Source of the DNA: Paenibacillus sp. sptzw28
Lineage (GTDB): Bacteria > Bacillota > Bacilli > Paenibacillales > Paenibacillaceae
Assembly (NCBI RefSeq): GCF_019550795.1
Contig: NZ_CP080545.1
Coordinates: forward strand, 2,127,501-2,191,500
Length of the DNA stretch: 64,000 nt
Direction of reading: 5' to 3'
This document shows positions 53,272-60,725 of this stretch, in pieces. The position numbers and the translations under genes were made by a program. Within the stretch, counting starts at the first letter, position 1, and the number at the start of each line of letters is the position of its first letter. Below the pieces are notes generated by a model, which saw only the letters and a list, made by a program, of their open reading frames with translations, had not been told where the DNA came from and made no database searches.

Positions 53272-54141
53272 CTATTGACGGTTCCAGTCGAGCATCCGTT
53301 TCTGGAACTGCTTCGGCGAGCATTCGTTGTACTTTTTGAACATTTTGTAGAAGTGGGCCATGTTAGGCATGCCGATCCGGTCTCCTACCTCGGATACGCT
53401 CAGGTCCTTAGTCAGCAGTATTCGTTCCGCCCATTTGATTTTTCGGTAGTTGACGTATTCCGTGAAGGATAATCCGATCGCTTTTTTGAAAAACTTAACA
53501 AAGTAGTAATAGCTCATATTAGCCATCTTGCAAACGTCCTCCACCTGGATGCGGTCATTCAGATTCTCCTCAACAAAATCGAGGACACCCCGCAAGCGGG
53601 CACGATCGAAATCCTCCCGTTCGGCTAGCATTTTCTTCGAATCGCTGCGGATTAGCAGAAGCAGCAGCTTCTTGATGATCATACTGACCGCGAGCTCATA
53701 GCCGGTCTGCTTATTGGTTACTTCCTGCAGAATCGCGCGTATGCAATCGGCCGCTTCCTTATTGGCGGTTTTATTATCCTGGAAAATATAATTAGCCCGG
53801 CTGAGAGGGTTTTTTGTTTCGGAAAAAAAACGCATATAAGGCATGGTGCTGTGATCGAAAAATTGCTGCAGGTCGAACTGCAGTACGATATAGTCCATAG
53901 GAGTGCCGAGGCTTCGGTCCCGATGAAGCTGGCTGGCCCCGATTATCGCCACGTCTCCCGCTTCCAGTCGAACCACCTCTTCATCAATGTACACGTCAAG
54001 CACACCTTCATTGACGAGCAGCAGTTCAATTTCCCGATGGTAATGCCAGTTAATGAAAAAGTCGTGGGTTCGTTGCGCTTGAAATACTTTGATCGACAAA
54101 AGAGGGTTTTCATAGGCTACTTTTTCATTAAAGAACTCCAC
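53272..54141 (-). CDS. AraC-family regulator with cupin domain
   Basis: Regulator (289 aa) with an N-terminal cupin for sugar sensing (HYHREIELLLVNEGVLDVYI, DVAIIGASQLHRD) and a C-terminal AraC domain (VEDVCKMANMSYYYFVKFFK; VSEVGDRIGMPNMAHFYKMF). GTG 54141 follows GGGAGGA. It is divergent from the oxidoreductase gene at 54303 with 161 bases between, so it probably controls that gene in response to a sugar or sugar acid. Confidence 0.9.
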   Translation of the reverse strand: MEFFNEKVAYENPLLSIKVFQAQRTHDFFINWHYHREIELLLVNEGVLDVYIDEEVVRLEAGDVAIIGASQLHRDRSLGTPMDYIVLQFDLQQFFDHSTMPYMRFFSETKNPLSRANYIFQDNKTANKEAADCIRAILQEVTNKQTGYELAVSMIIKKLLLLLIRSDSKKMLAEREDFDRARLRGVLDFVEENLNDRIQVEDVCKMANMSYYYFVKFFKKAIGLSFTEYVNYRKIKWAERILLTKDLSVSEVGDRIGMPNMAHFYKMFKKYNECSPKQFQKRMLDWNRQ

Positions 54142-54302
54142 ATTATCCTCCCTCAGATACCAAAATCACATAAAAGCATCGCCATTTAGAAGCTGTTTTT
54201 TTGGAATCGGTATCGACTATACTTATTCTAGTGTTTGTCGTGCAATGAAACAAGCACGCAATTGAAAATAATACGATTATTTCGTTCTGGAGGTAGAACT
54301 CA

Positions 54303-55382
54303 ATGTCCAAAGTTCGGGTAGGCATTATCGGCTGCGGCGGTATTGCCAACGGAAAGCACATGCCAAGCCTTGCGAAGGTACAAGACGCGGAAATGGTGGC
54401 GTTCTGTGATATCGTGATCGAACGTGCTGAAGAAGCGAAATTGAAATACGGCAATCCGGAAGCGAAAGTATATAGCGATTATCACCAGCTGCTCAGCGAC
54501 GGCTCGATTGATGTCGTTCATGTTTGTACGCCGAACGACTCTCATGCGGAGATTTCGATCGCGGCTCTTGAAGCGGATAAGCATGTGCTATGCGAGAAAC
54601 CGATGGCAAAAACGGCCGAAGCCGCCCGCCGCATGCTTGAAGCTGCTAAGCGCACCGGCAAGAAGCTCAGCATCGGATACAACAACCGTTTTCGTTCCGA
54701 CAGCCGCTATTTGAAGGAAGTTTGCGCTGCGGGCGATCTGGGCGAGATTTACTATGCCAAAGCCCACGCGATTCGCCGTCGCGCCGTTCCTACGTGGGGC
54801 GTATTCCTTGATGAAGAAAAACAAGGCGGCGGCCCGCTCATCGATATCGGCACGCACGCTCTTGACCTTGTCCTTTGGATGATGGATAACTATAAACCGA
54901 AAGCCGTTCTCGGGCGCGCATACCACAAGCTGTCCCAAACCGAAAACGCGGCCAACGCTTGGGGTCCATGGGATCCGAAGGAGTTTACGGTGGAAGATTC
55001 GGCCTTCGCCATGATTACGATGGAGAATGGCGCATCGATCGTGCTGGAGTCCAGCTGGGCGCTTAACTCGCTTGAGGTGGATGAGGCGAAAGTAACGCTG
55101 TGCGGCACCAAAGCCGGCGCGGACATGAAGAAAGGCTTACGCATTAACGGAGAGAACAACAGTCGTCTGTATGTCAATGAAATCGAACTGAACAGCGGCG
55201 GTGTGGCATTCTACGACGGTGCAAGCGAAGATCCGGCCGAGCTTGAAATGCGCACCTGGATCGATGCGGTGCTAAGCGATAAAGATGTGCTCGTTAAACC
55301 GGAGCAGGCGCTGGTCGTTTCGGAAATTCTTGAAGCGATCTACGAATCGTCCCGTACGGGCAAAGCGGTTTATTTCGAATAA
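54303..55382 (+). CDS. Gfo/Idh/MocA-family oxidoreductase
   Basis: NAD(P)-dependent dehydrogenase of sugars or cyclitols (359 aa). The Rossmann motif is VGIIGCGGIANGKHMPSL, the catalytic lysine is in CEKPMAKTAE, and the C-terminal domain includes GGGPLIDIGTHALDLVLWMM with the conserved Asp and His. GGAGG precedes ATG 54303. The terminator follows directly, so it is expressed alone. Substrate not predictable; the divergent AraC regulator points to a catabolic sugar. Confidence 0.93.
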   Translation: MSKVRVGIIGCGGIANGKHMPSLAKVQDAEMVAFCDIVIERAEEAKLKYGNPEAKVYSDYHQLLSDGSIDVVHVCTPNDSHAEISIAALEADKHVLCEKPMAKTAEAARRMLEAAKRTGKKLSIGYNNRFRSDSRYLKEVCAAGDLGEIYYAKAHAIRRRAVPTWGVFLDEEKQGGGPLIDIGTHALDLVLWMMDNYKPKAVLGRAYHKLSQTENAANAWGPWDPKEFTVEDSAFAMITMENGASIVLESSWALNSLEVDEAKVTLCGTKAGADMKKGLRINGENNSRLYVNEIELNSGGVAFYDGASEDPAELEMRTWIDAVLSDKDVLVKPEQALVVSEILEAIYESSRTGKAVYFE

Positions 55383-55401
55383 AGCGTAACGCAGGAATGT
55401 G

Positions 55402-55439
55402 AAGGTTGGGGTATGGATTAACCATGCACCAGCCTTTTT
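55402..55439 (+). terminator. Rho-independent terminator after oxidoreductase
   Basis: AAGGTTGGGGTATGG and CCATGCACCAGCCTT pair with a few mismatches around ATTAA and are followed by TTT. A second AT-rich hairpin (AAAACGAA/TTCGTTTT) lies at 55532-55565 and may serve both strands. Confidence 0.8.
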
Positions 55440-55658
55440 CATGTCAGCGGCTTAACACCGGAAAGGAAACAGCTTATGCGGAAGGACCGCAATATGCGGA
55501 ACAGATGGTTTTATTGGCTGGTTGCAAATAATAAAAAAACGAACCTCTAGAATCGCTTCGTTTTATTTCACTTTTACGATCCGAGCGGTAATAAGCTTCA
55601 GGCGCATTGGTGAATCGGATTCGTAACCGGGTGGTAGTGGCTACCGCCCTTTAGGCTG

Positions 55659-56150
55659 TTATTTCGTATACACGTCGTAAGATTTGTACGGCGTATTCGT
55701 TGTGATTTCTTTATCGAGTTTCAGTAATTCCTTATCAGACTTGACAGCAACTCTGATTAATTCTTTTGAGAGCGATATTACTTCAGGATTTGACAGTGCG
55801 GATGGAATAGGTGCAAACTGTAAATCCGCAATCTCATTAACGTCCATAGCCTTTGGAATACCTGAGACGTAATCCATTTGAAATACGACATAAATGCTTG
55901 TTTCGTATCTTTTTTCAATTTGTATCACCCCGCAGCGTATACCGAGGATACTGTGAGGAATAGTATCTAGTCCTGTCTCTTCTCTAATTTCCCTCGTAAC
56001 CGCCTGTTCCAATGATTCCCCCTCTCCAACGAAGCCGCCGGGAATCATCCACTGCCCCTTATTGGTTCCGTAATTCACTCGAACAAGTAGGACTTTGCCG
56101 TCTTTTATGAGGACTCCGCCGGTTGACATCGTTTGCCTTATTGACATCAT
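55659..56150 (-). CDS. Nudix hydrolase
   Basis: Nucleoside-diphosphate-linked hydrolase (163 aa). The Nudix box is complete: [18 protein letters not shown] followed by REETGLD, fitting GX5EX7[29 protein letters not shown] precedes it. The frame is open to GTG 56174; ATG 56150, 56147 or 56129 are possible starts and none has a strong ribosome site. Substrate not predictable. A GC-rich hairpin (55626-55646, GGGTGGTAG/CTACCGCCC) lies just after the stop. Confidence 0.9.
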   Translation of the reverse strand: MMSIRQTMSTGGVLIKDGKVLLVRVNYGTNKGQWMIPGGFVGEGESLEQAVTREIREETGLDTIPHSILGIRCGVIQIEKRYETSIYVVFQMDYVSGIPKAMDVNEIADLQFAPIPSALSNPEVISLSKELIRVAVKSDKELLKLDKEITTNTPYKSYDVYTK

Positions 56151-56393
56151 TAACACCGCTTTCACTTTTTCCACTATCTTAACTCATTCAGCTTTGCTGG
56201 AAAAATATATAAAATCAATGAGATTAATAGTTAATAACTATTGGGGAAAATGAGAATAGCGGAGCCGCAAGGTTATATAAATAGCAATTGATAAGAAATG
56301 TAATATTGATTTGGATGATATGATAAGGAACGAACATGAAGAAATTGTCTAGTGTGAAATACAGGGCAATCAAGAAGAAAGGAGTATCTGACT

Positions 56394-56897
56394 TTGACAG
56401 ATGAAGAAATGATTGAAAGTTATAAAAACTGCTTGCAAGCTTATTCATTGGAGCAGCTAAGGTATATAAGCGCGCAAGGGGTTTGGTCTCTCAGCCAAAT
56501 GTACAACCATATGATACTCACTGCTCTTGACTATTTGGTTCATGTGGAAATTTGTGCGGCAGCTGGTGAAGAGCAAACGCTCGGGAAGACAGAAGGTGGC
56601 GAGCTTTTGTTCAAACGCGGCGGATTTCCGCCTATTAAAATCAAGCTGCCGGACGGGCCTGAGAATTCTCCGAGCAATTCGGATAGTAAAGAAGACCTTA
56701 TGAGCGGACTTGATCAAGTGCTGCTCAAGTTGAAAGAATGGAAAAGTAAAGTTGATATTGTAAACCCAAACTACAAAGCTAATCACGATGGCTTTGGATG
56801 GCTGAACGCGCGGGAGTGGTTGGGCCTTGTCGGCATGCATTTCCGCCACCATCTGAATCAGAAGCGTGAACTCGAACAGAAGCTTGTATATCGATAA
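56394..56897 (+). CDS. DinB-superfamily protein
   Basis: Small four-helix protein (167 aa) of the DinB/YfiT-like metalloenzyme or thiol-transferase superfamily. VWSLSQMYNHMILTALDYL gives the first metal-site His and GMHFRHHLNQKREL the last histidine cluster. TTG 56394 follows AAAGGAG with 10-base spacing. Probably shares mRNA with the VOC gene 20 bases downstream. Members include bacillithiol transferases and DNA-damage-induced proteins; which applies here is unknown. Confidence 0.82.
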   Translation: MTDEEMIESYKNCLQAYSLEQLRYISAQGVWSLSQMYNHMILTALDYLVHVEICAAAGEEQTLGKTEGGELLFKRGGFPPIKIKLPDGPENSPSNSDSKEDLMSGLDQVLLKLKEWKSKVDIVNPNYKANHDGFGWLNAREWLGLVGMHFRHHLNQKRELEQKLVYR

Positions 56898-56917
56898 TTG
56901 ATCATGGAGGGAATAAC

Positions 56918-57301
56918 TTGAAGATATCACATTTACGCTTATTGGTGCCCAATGTTAACGAATGTTTTTTGTTTTACAGGGATATCCTGGGACTCAAAGT
57001 TCTCCATGGAAATGAAGATACTCCGTATGCGGAATTTCAAACGGGAGACATTAACATTGCGCTGGAGCCTCTGCTGATGAATGAACATACTGAAGTTCTG
57101 CGTGAACGGGATGACTTCAGTGCAAGTGACCGGGTTGCGATCATATTCGAAGCTGATGACGTCGACGCGACTTGCCATCAATTAAAGAGCAGAGGTGTAG
57201 CATTCGTGAAGGAGCCGCATGATACACCGGAATGGGGTCACCGTGTAGCGTATTTCCGTGATCCCGCCGGGAATTTGATTGAAATTAATGCAGGAATTTA
57301 G
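56918..57301 (+). CDS. Glyoxalase/VOC-family protein
   Basis: Vicinal oxygen chelate fold protein (127 aa): two beta-alpha-beta-beta-beta units, MKISHLRLLVPNVNECFLFY with the first metal His, YAEFQTGDINIALE, and VAYFRDPAGNLIEINAGI with the last Glu. TTG 56918 follows TGGAGGGA. Such proteins detoxify methylglyoxal, antibiotics or act as dioxygenases; the family alone does not tell which. Confidence 0.9.
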   Translation: MKISHLRLLVPNVNECFLFYRDILGLKVLHGNEDTPYAEFQTGDINIALEPLLMNEHTEVLRERDDFSASDRVAIIFEADDVDATCHQLKSRGVAFVKEPHDTPEWGHRVAYFRDPAGNLIEINAGI

Positions 57302-57452
57302 GAATATTTCAATCAAAGAACCCAGCAGGTGCGATACAGAATAAACTGCGGCTCTAATTTTTTTTAAAGGGCTGACGATTCTATGTTACAAATAATCGTT
57401 ATATTGAAGTATGAGATCATACTTTGAGAACTGTAAGAACCCAGAAAATCAG

Positions 57453-57551
57453 TTACTGCTTCTTCGGCGCTCGTGCCCCCCACCAGAACAAAAGGCCGAC
57501 GGCAAACGCGACAACAAGAAACGGCGCCACAAAAATCAAGAAATCTTTCAT
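57453..57551 (-). CDS. cydS: Cytochrome bd oxidase small subunit, CydS-type
   Basis: A 32-aa single-span membrane protein, MKDFLIFVAPFLVVAFAVG with a WWGARAPKKQ tail. It matches the pattern of CydS, the third subunit of Geobacillus-type cytochrome bd, in length, in the FLIFxAP start and in the FW(W) before a basic end. ATG 57551 has a GGAGGG ribosome site. It is the last gene of cydA-cydB-cydS on the minus strand, separated from cydB by four tandem repeats. Confidence 0.85.
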   Translation of the reverse strand: MKDFLIFVAPFLVVAFAVGLLFWWGARAPKKQ

Positions 57552-57566
57552 GTTTTAAACCCTCCT

Positions 57567-57730
57567 AAGGCGTTTTCGGAGAAAACGCGGCATCGTAAGC
57601 ATAAGCTAAGGCGTTTTCGGAGAAAACGCGGCATCGTAAGCATAAGCTAAGGCGTTTTGGGAGAAAACGCGGCATCGTAAGCATAAGCTAAGGCGTTTTG
57701 GGAGAAAACGCGGCATCGTAAGCATAAGCT
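57567..57730. repeat. Four tandem 41-bp repeats between cydB and cydS
   Basis: Units start at 57567, 57608, 57649 and 57690. Each holds GCGTTTT-CGGAG-AAAACGC, a 7-bp hairpin (loop CGGAG in units 1-2, GGGAG in units 3-4), followed by GGCATCGTAAGCATAAGCT. Units are otherwise the same, implying recent expansion. On the cyd mRNA they give four hairpins in a row between cydB and the ribosome site of cydS. They lack unique spacers and are not CRISPR. Confidence 0.95.
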
Positions 57731-57736
57731 GACGTT

Positions 57737-58762
57737 TTATTTGGCCCTCTTGCCCTGTACATATTTGGCATCGAACAGAAACAGCCGCATGAGCAGGTAC
57801 AACGACGGGATAAGCAGCAGCAGACCGAGTATAAACACCGATATGAGCGCTATCGCCATAGGCTGGCTTGTAAAGTTGTCATGAATCGTCAAGTACGGGT
57901 ACAAAATATAAGGTAGATGCGCCGCCCCGTAGCCGAAGAAGGCAAAGCCGAACTGCAGCATGACGAATATGAAAGCAAGCCCTAATCGTTTACGGGTCCA
58001 AACCAGATAGACTGCCATTAAAAAACAGGCGAACGAAGCGACGAACATCCACGCATGTGATTGCAGCTTGGCAAAATGCTCCGCGTTGTGGCCGCGGATC
58101 GCAAAGAATACCAGCAGGCTGCTGAGGATCGTCGGCGCGCTCCAAGCCAGCGCATATCTGCGGACGACCTCAAATGCGGAGCGGTCATTCGCTCGTTTGG
58201 CGTAATAGCTGAGAAACATGGCCGATATATAAAGTACACTCACGAGCGCGAGCAATACAACCGACCACGAGTAGGTGCTCGTGAACAGTTTGGCGTACAG
58301 GAAGGTTACTTTTCCGGCAGGATCCACATCAATATACCCGCCTTCGGAAATGGTCATGACCGTCGACAGGGAGGCAGGAATAAGCAGCCCGCTTGCCCCG
58401 TAAAGCAGTATATAAATGCTGTTGTTCTTCTTCGAGCCGTAAGCGTTGAACGCGTAATACGAACCGCGAATCGCGAGCAAAACAACAGCTACGCTGCCCG
58501 GAACCAGCAAGGCGGTGCCGTAATAGTAAGCGGTGTCGGGGAAGAACCCGACGATCCCGACGAAGAAGAACACAAGAAAGACGTTCGTCACCTCCCACAC
58601 CGGGGACAGATAACGTTCGATAATGTTGTGAATCAGATGGCGTTTGCCGGTTATCGTGCTGTAATAACTGAAGAAGCCGGCTCCAAAGTCGATCGAAGCC
58701 ACGATCAAATATCCGAACAGGAACACCCAAAGTACGGTAATACCCAGAACCTCGTAGCTCAT
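57737..58762 (-). CDS. cydB: Cytochrome bd oxidase subunit II
   Basis: Membrane subunit (341 aa, about nine segments) of the quinol-oxidising cytochrome bd complex that reduces oxygen to water with high affinity. FGYLIVASIDFGAGFF, RYLSPVWEVTNVFLVFFFVG and RGSYYAFNAYG are family regions. Its ATG overlaps the cydA stop by 4 bases, so translation is coupled. The stop is 7 bases before the tandem repeats. It is closer to the Bacillus/Geobacillus type (YthB) than to Escherichia coli CydB. Confidence 0.92.
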   Translation of the reverse strand: MSYEVLGITVLWVFLFGYLIVASIDFGAGFFSYYSTITGKRHLIHNIIERYLSPVWEVTNVFLVFFFVGIVGFFPDTAYYYGTALLVPGSVAVVLLAIRGSYYAFNAYGSKKNNSIYILLYGASGLLIPASLSTVMTISEGGYIDVDPAGKVTFLYAKLFTSTYSWSVVLLALVSVLYISAMFLSYYAKRANDRSAFEVVRRYALAWSAPTILSSLLVFFAIRGHNAEHFAKLQSHAWMFVASFACFLMAVYLVWTRKRLGLAFIFVMLQFGFAFFGYGAAHLPYILYPYLTIHDNFTSQPMAIALISVFILGLLLLIPSLYLLMRLFLFDAKYVQGKRAK

Positions 58763-60114
58763 TGCTCCTCGCCTCCTTCAATGCCTCTTGCTTTGATCTC
58801 GTCTTCCGCCCGGTTGCTGCTGAACATCTTAATAAGCACGCGAACCGCGGTAACTCCAAGAACGAGATACAAAAGTGCAAAGACAACCAGCATTGTATCG
58901 ACATGACCGGAAGCAGTGGCGCCTTCCGAGGTTTTCATAATACCGTGAAGAATCCACGGTTGACGGCCGACCTCCGAGAAGATCCAGCCATGCTCGATCG
59001 TAAGCATAGCGACCGGTGCGGCGAGGATAACTGCGCGCAGCAGCCATTTGGAAGTATAGGCTAAGCTGCGTTTACGCCACAGAACGAGCATGAACACAGA
59101 CGATATAAGGGTCATCAGCGCGACGAGCGCCATTTTCATATCGAAAAGGTAATGAATCCAGAGCGGCGGATGTTCATCTGCCGGTATATCGTTCAGTCCG
59201 GTAACTTCGGCATTAGGCGTGCCGTGGGCGAGAATACTGAGCGCATAAGGAATCGTCAGCCCGTACTTGATTTCATTGTCCTTCGTAAGCACTCCGCCAA
59301 GCACCAGCGGCGCTTGCTTCGATGTCTCAAAGTGCCATTCCATCGCGGCCAGCTTCTCCGGTTGGTAGTTGGCCAGATATTTGCCCGAGAGGTCGCCGAT
59401 TATTGCGCTTCCGATCAGGAATACAAATGCGGAAACCATCGTAAGCTTGAGCGCTTTCTTGTAATACACATGCTGCCGGCCTTTAAGCAGCGACCATGCC
59501 GAGATAGCCGCGAGTACAAAGGCGCATGTCGCATATGCGGTAATAAGAACGTGAGAAACCTTAGTCGGCATAGCGGGACTAAGCATTGCGCCGAACGGAG
59601 AAATGTCGATAATTTTACCGTCCTTGACGGTGACGCCAGCCGGGGCGTTCATAAAAGCATTCACAACCGTGATGAAGAAGGCGGAAGCCGAAGAGCCGAT
59701 AACGACCGGAATAAGCAGCCAGAAGTGAACCATCCTGCTTCTGAACCGGTCCCATGTATATAGATAAATGCCAAGGAAAATTGCTTCGAAGAAGAAAGCG
59801 AACGTCTCCATAAAGAGCGGCAGCGCGATCGATTGTCCGGCAACGCGCATGAAGCTGGGCCAAAGCAGACTGAGCTGCAGTCCGATAGCTGTCCCGGTTA
59901 CGACACCGACTGCGACGGTAATAACGAAACCGCGCGCCCATCGCCGGGCCATGAGCAGGTAATGCTCGTCATTTCGTTTCAGGCCGATCCACTCGGCAAG
60001 AGCGATCATGAGCGGCACCCCGACACCGATAGTTGCGAAAATGATGTGAAAAGCGAGTGTGAGTGATGTAAGTATTCGACTGTAGACGACTGGATCATAT
60101 CCGCTGAGCAGCAT
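58759..60114 (-). CDS. cydA: Cytochrome bd oxidase subunit I
   Basis: Heme-carrying subunit (451 aa). Predicted haem ligand His23 lies in TSLTLAFHIIFATIGVGVPL. FMETFAFFFEAIFLGIYLY contains the conserved proton-path Glu, SHVLITAYATCAFVLAAIS another haem His, and GRQPWILHGIM the conserved quinol-side motif. The quinol loop is short, as in Geobacillus. GGAGGGAA precedes ATG 60114. It heads the cydABS operon downstream of a small membrane protein and a Rex-like operator. Confidence 0.94.
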   Translation of the reverse strand: MLLSGYDPVVYSRILTSLTLAFHIIFATIGVGVPLMIALAEWIGLKRNDEHYLLMARRWARGFVITVAVGVVTGTAIGLQLSLLWPSFMRVAGQSIALPLFMETFAFFFEAIFLGIYLYTWDRFRSRMVHFWLLIPVVIGSSASAFFITVVNAFMNAPAGVTVKDGKIIDISPFGAMLSPAMPTKVSHVLITAYATCAFVLAAISAWSLLKGRQHVYYKKALKLTMVSAFVFLIGSAIIGDLSGKYLANYQPEKLAAMEWHFETSKQAPLVLGGVLTKDNEIKYGLTIPYALSILAHGTPNAEVTGLNDIPADEHPPLWIHYLFDMKMALVALMTLISSVFMLVLWRKRSLAYTSKWLLRAVILAAPVAMLTIEHGWIFSEVGRQPWILHGIMKTSEGATASGHVDTMLVVFALLYLVLGVTAVRVLIKMFSSNRAEDEIKARGIEGGEEQ

Positions 60115-60175
60115 AACAATTCCCTCCCGATAGGTAGCAACTTGCTTGTATTTGTAATATTACCTGTATGGCCGC

Positions 60176-60292
60176 TATTTGAATAAATAACGGGACAGGG
60201 ACAGCAGCATAATGACCGCTACTGCAATGCACAGGATGATGAGCCGTTTTTCCTGCTTGTTGATCCGATTATCATTTTCGTCACGGGCCACC
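60176..60292 (-). CDS. Small membrane protein ahead of cydA
   Basis: A 38-aa protein with a charged N-terminus (MARDENDNRINKQEKR) and one hydrophobic helix (LIILCIAVAVIMLLSL). GTG start behind AAGGGA. It lies between the Rex-like promoter and cydA, so it would be the first product of the cyd mRNA. No family recognised; it might be an additional small partner of the oxidase. Coordinates could be off by one base. Confidence 0.6.
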
Positions 60293-60332
60293 CGGAATCC
60301 CTTCTTTCCTATGTTCGTATGTCCTTAATTGT

Positions 60333-60373
60333 ATTATAAACTTAATTGTGATTATTTTCACAATAAATTGTGA
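60333..60373 (-). promoter_or_regulatory. cyd promoter with Rex-like operator
   Basis: TTGTGA-N6-TCACAA at 60346-60363 matches the 18-bp Rex consensus (TTGTGAAN4TTCACAA), and a further TTGTGA half-site is at 60368-60373. A minus-strand -10 TATAAT lies at 60338-60333, so bound Rex would cover the promoter. Rex leaves DNA when NADH is high, matching induction of cytochrome bd at low oxygen. No Rex gene is in the window. Confidence 0.8.
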
Positions 60374-60725
60374 GCAGCAGTTGACTAAATAGTGTCAAGT
60401 TATTGAACCTCTGGAGAAAGACGCAGATTACGGAGTAAAAATCATGTCATACACTACTCGCAAGCATGTTTATATCAGTCAAATCCAGTCGATAATTTAA
60501 AAGACAGAATATTCATATTTATCAGATAATTTAAAAATGTTATAATATAGATATAGATAAAAGTTTGCTGTACTGTCTTCCGCTGGGCAGTTTTCGATTT
60601 GCGGGTCGGCAGCAATATGCTGGATAAGGAGATCTGCGACTGTGTTGTGGCGATCTGGTTGTGAATGCCGAGGAATGCTTTCGAAGCCGGTTTTTGCTCA
60701 CGCAAAACACTGAGGAGGGGACGAT
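60374..60725 (+). promoter_or_regulatory. Leader region of prkA with 12-bp direct repeats
   Basis: GATAATTTAAAA occurs at 60491-60502 and again at 60525-60536, 34 bases apart, just before TATAAT at about 60541-60546. CATACACT at about 60446 fits a sigma-E type -10 but without a clear -35. The remaining 180 bases to the start codon hold no recognised element or open frame with a ribosome site. Confidence 0.5.

Noticed and set aside
55482..55550. Possible 24-codon plus-strand gene (ATG after AAAGGA)
   Set aside because: Very short, no recognisable features and it ends inside an AT-rich hairpin; support too thin.
57407..57424. AAGTATGA-GA-TCATACTT inverted repeat after cydS
   Set aside because: A neat palindrome but without a T-tract on either strand; neither a terminator nor an operator could be supported.
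57567..57730. CRISPR array
   Set aside because: The four 41-bp units are contiguous with no unique spacers, and there are no cas genes.
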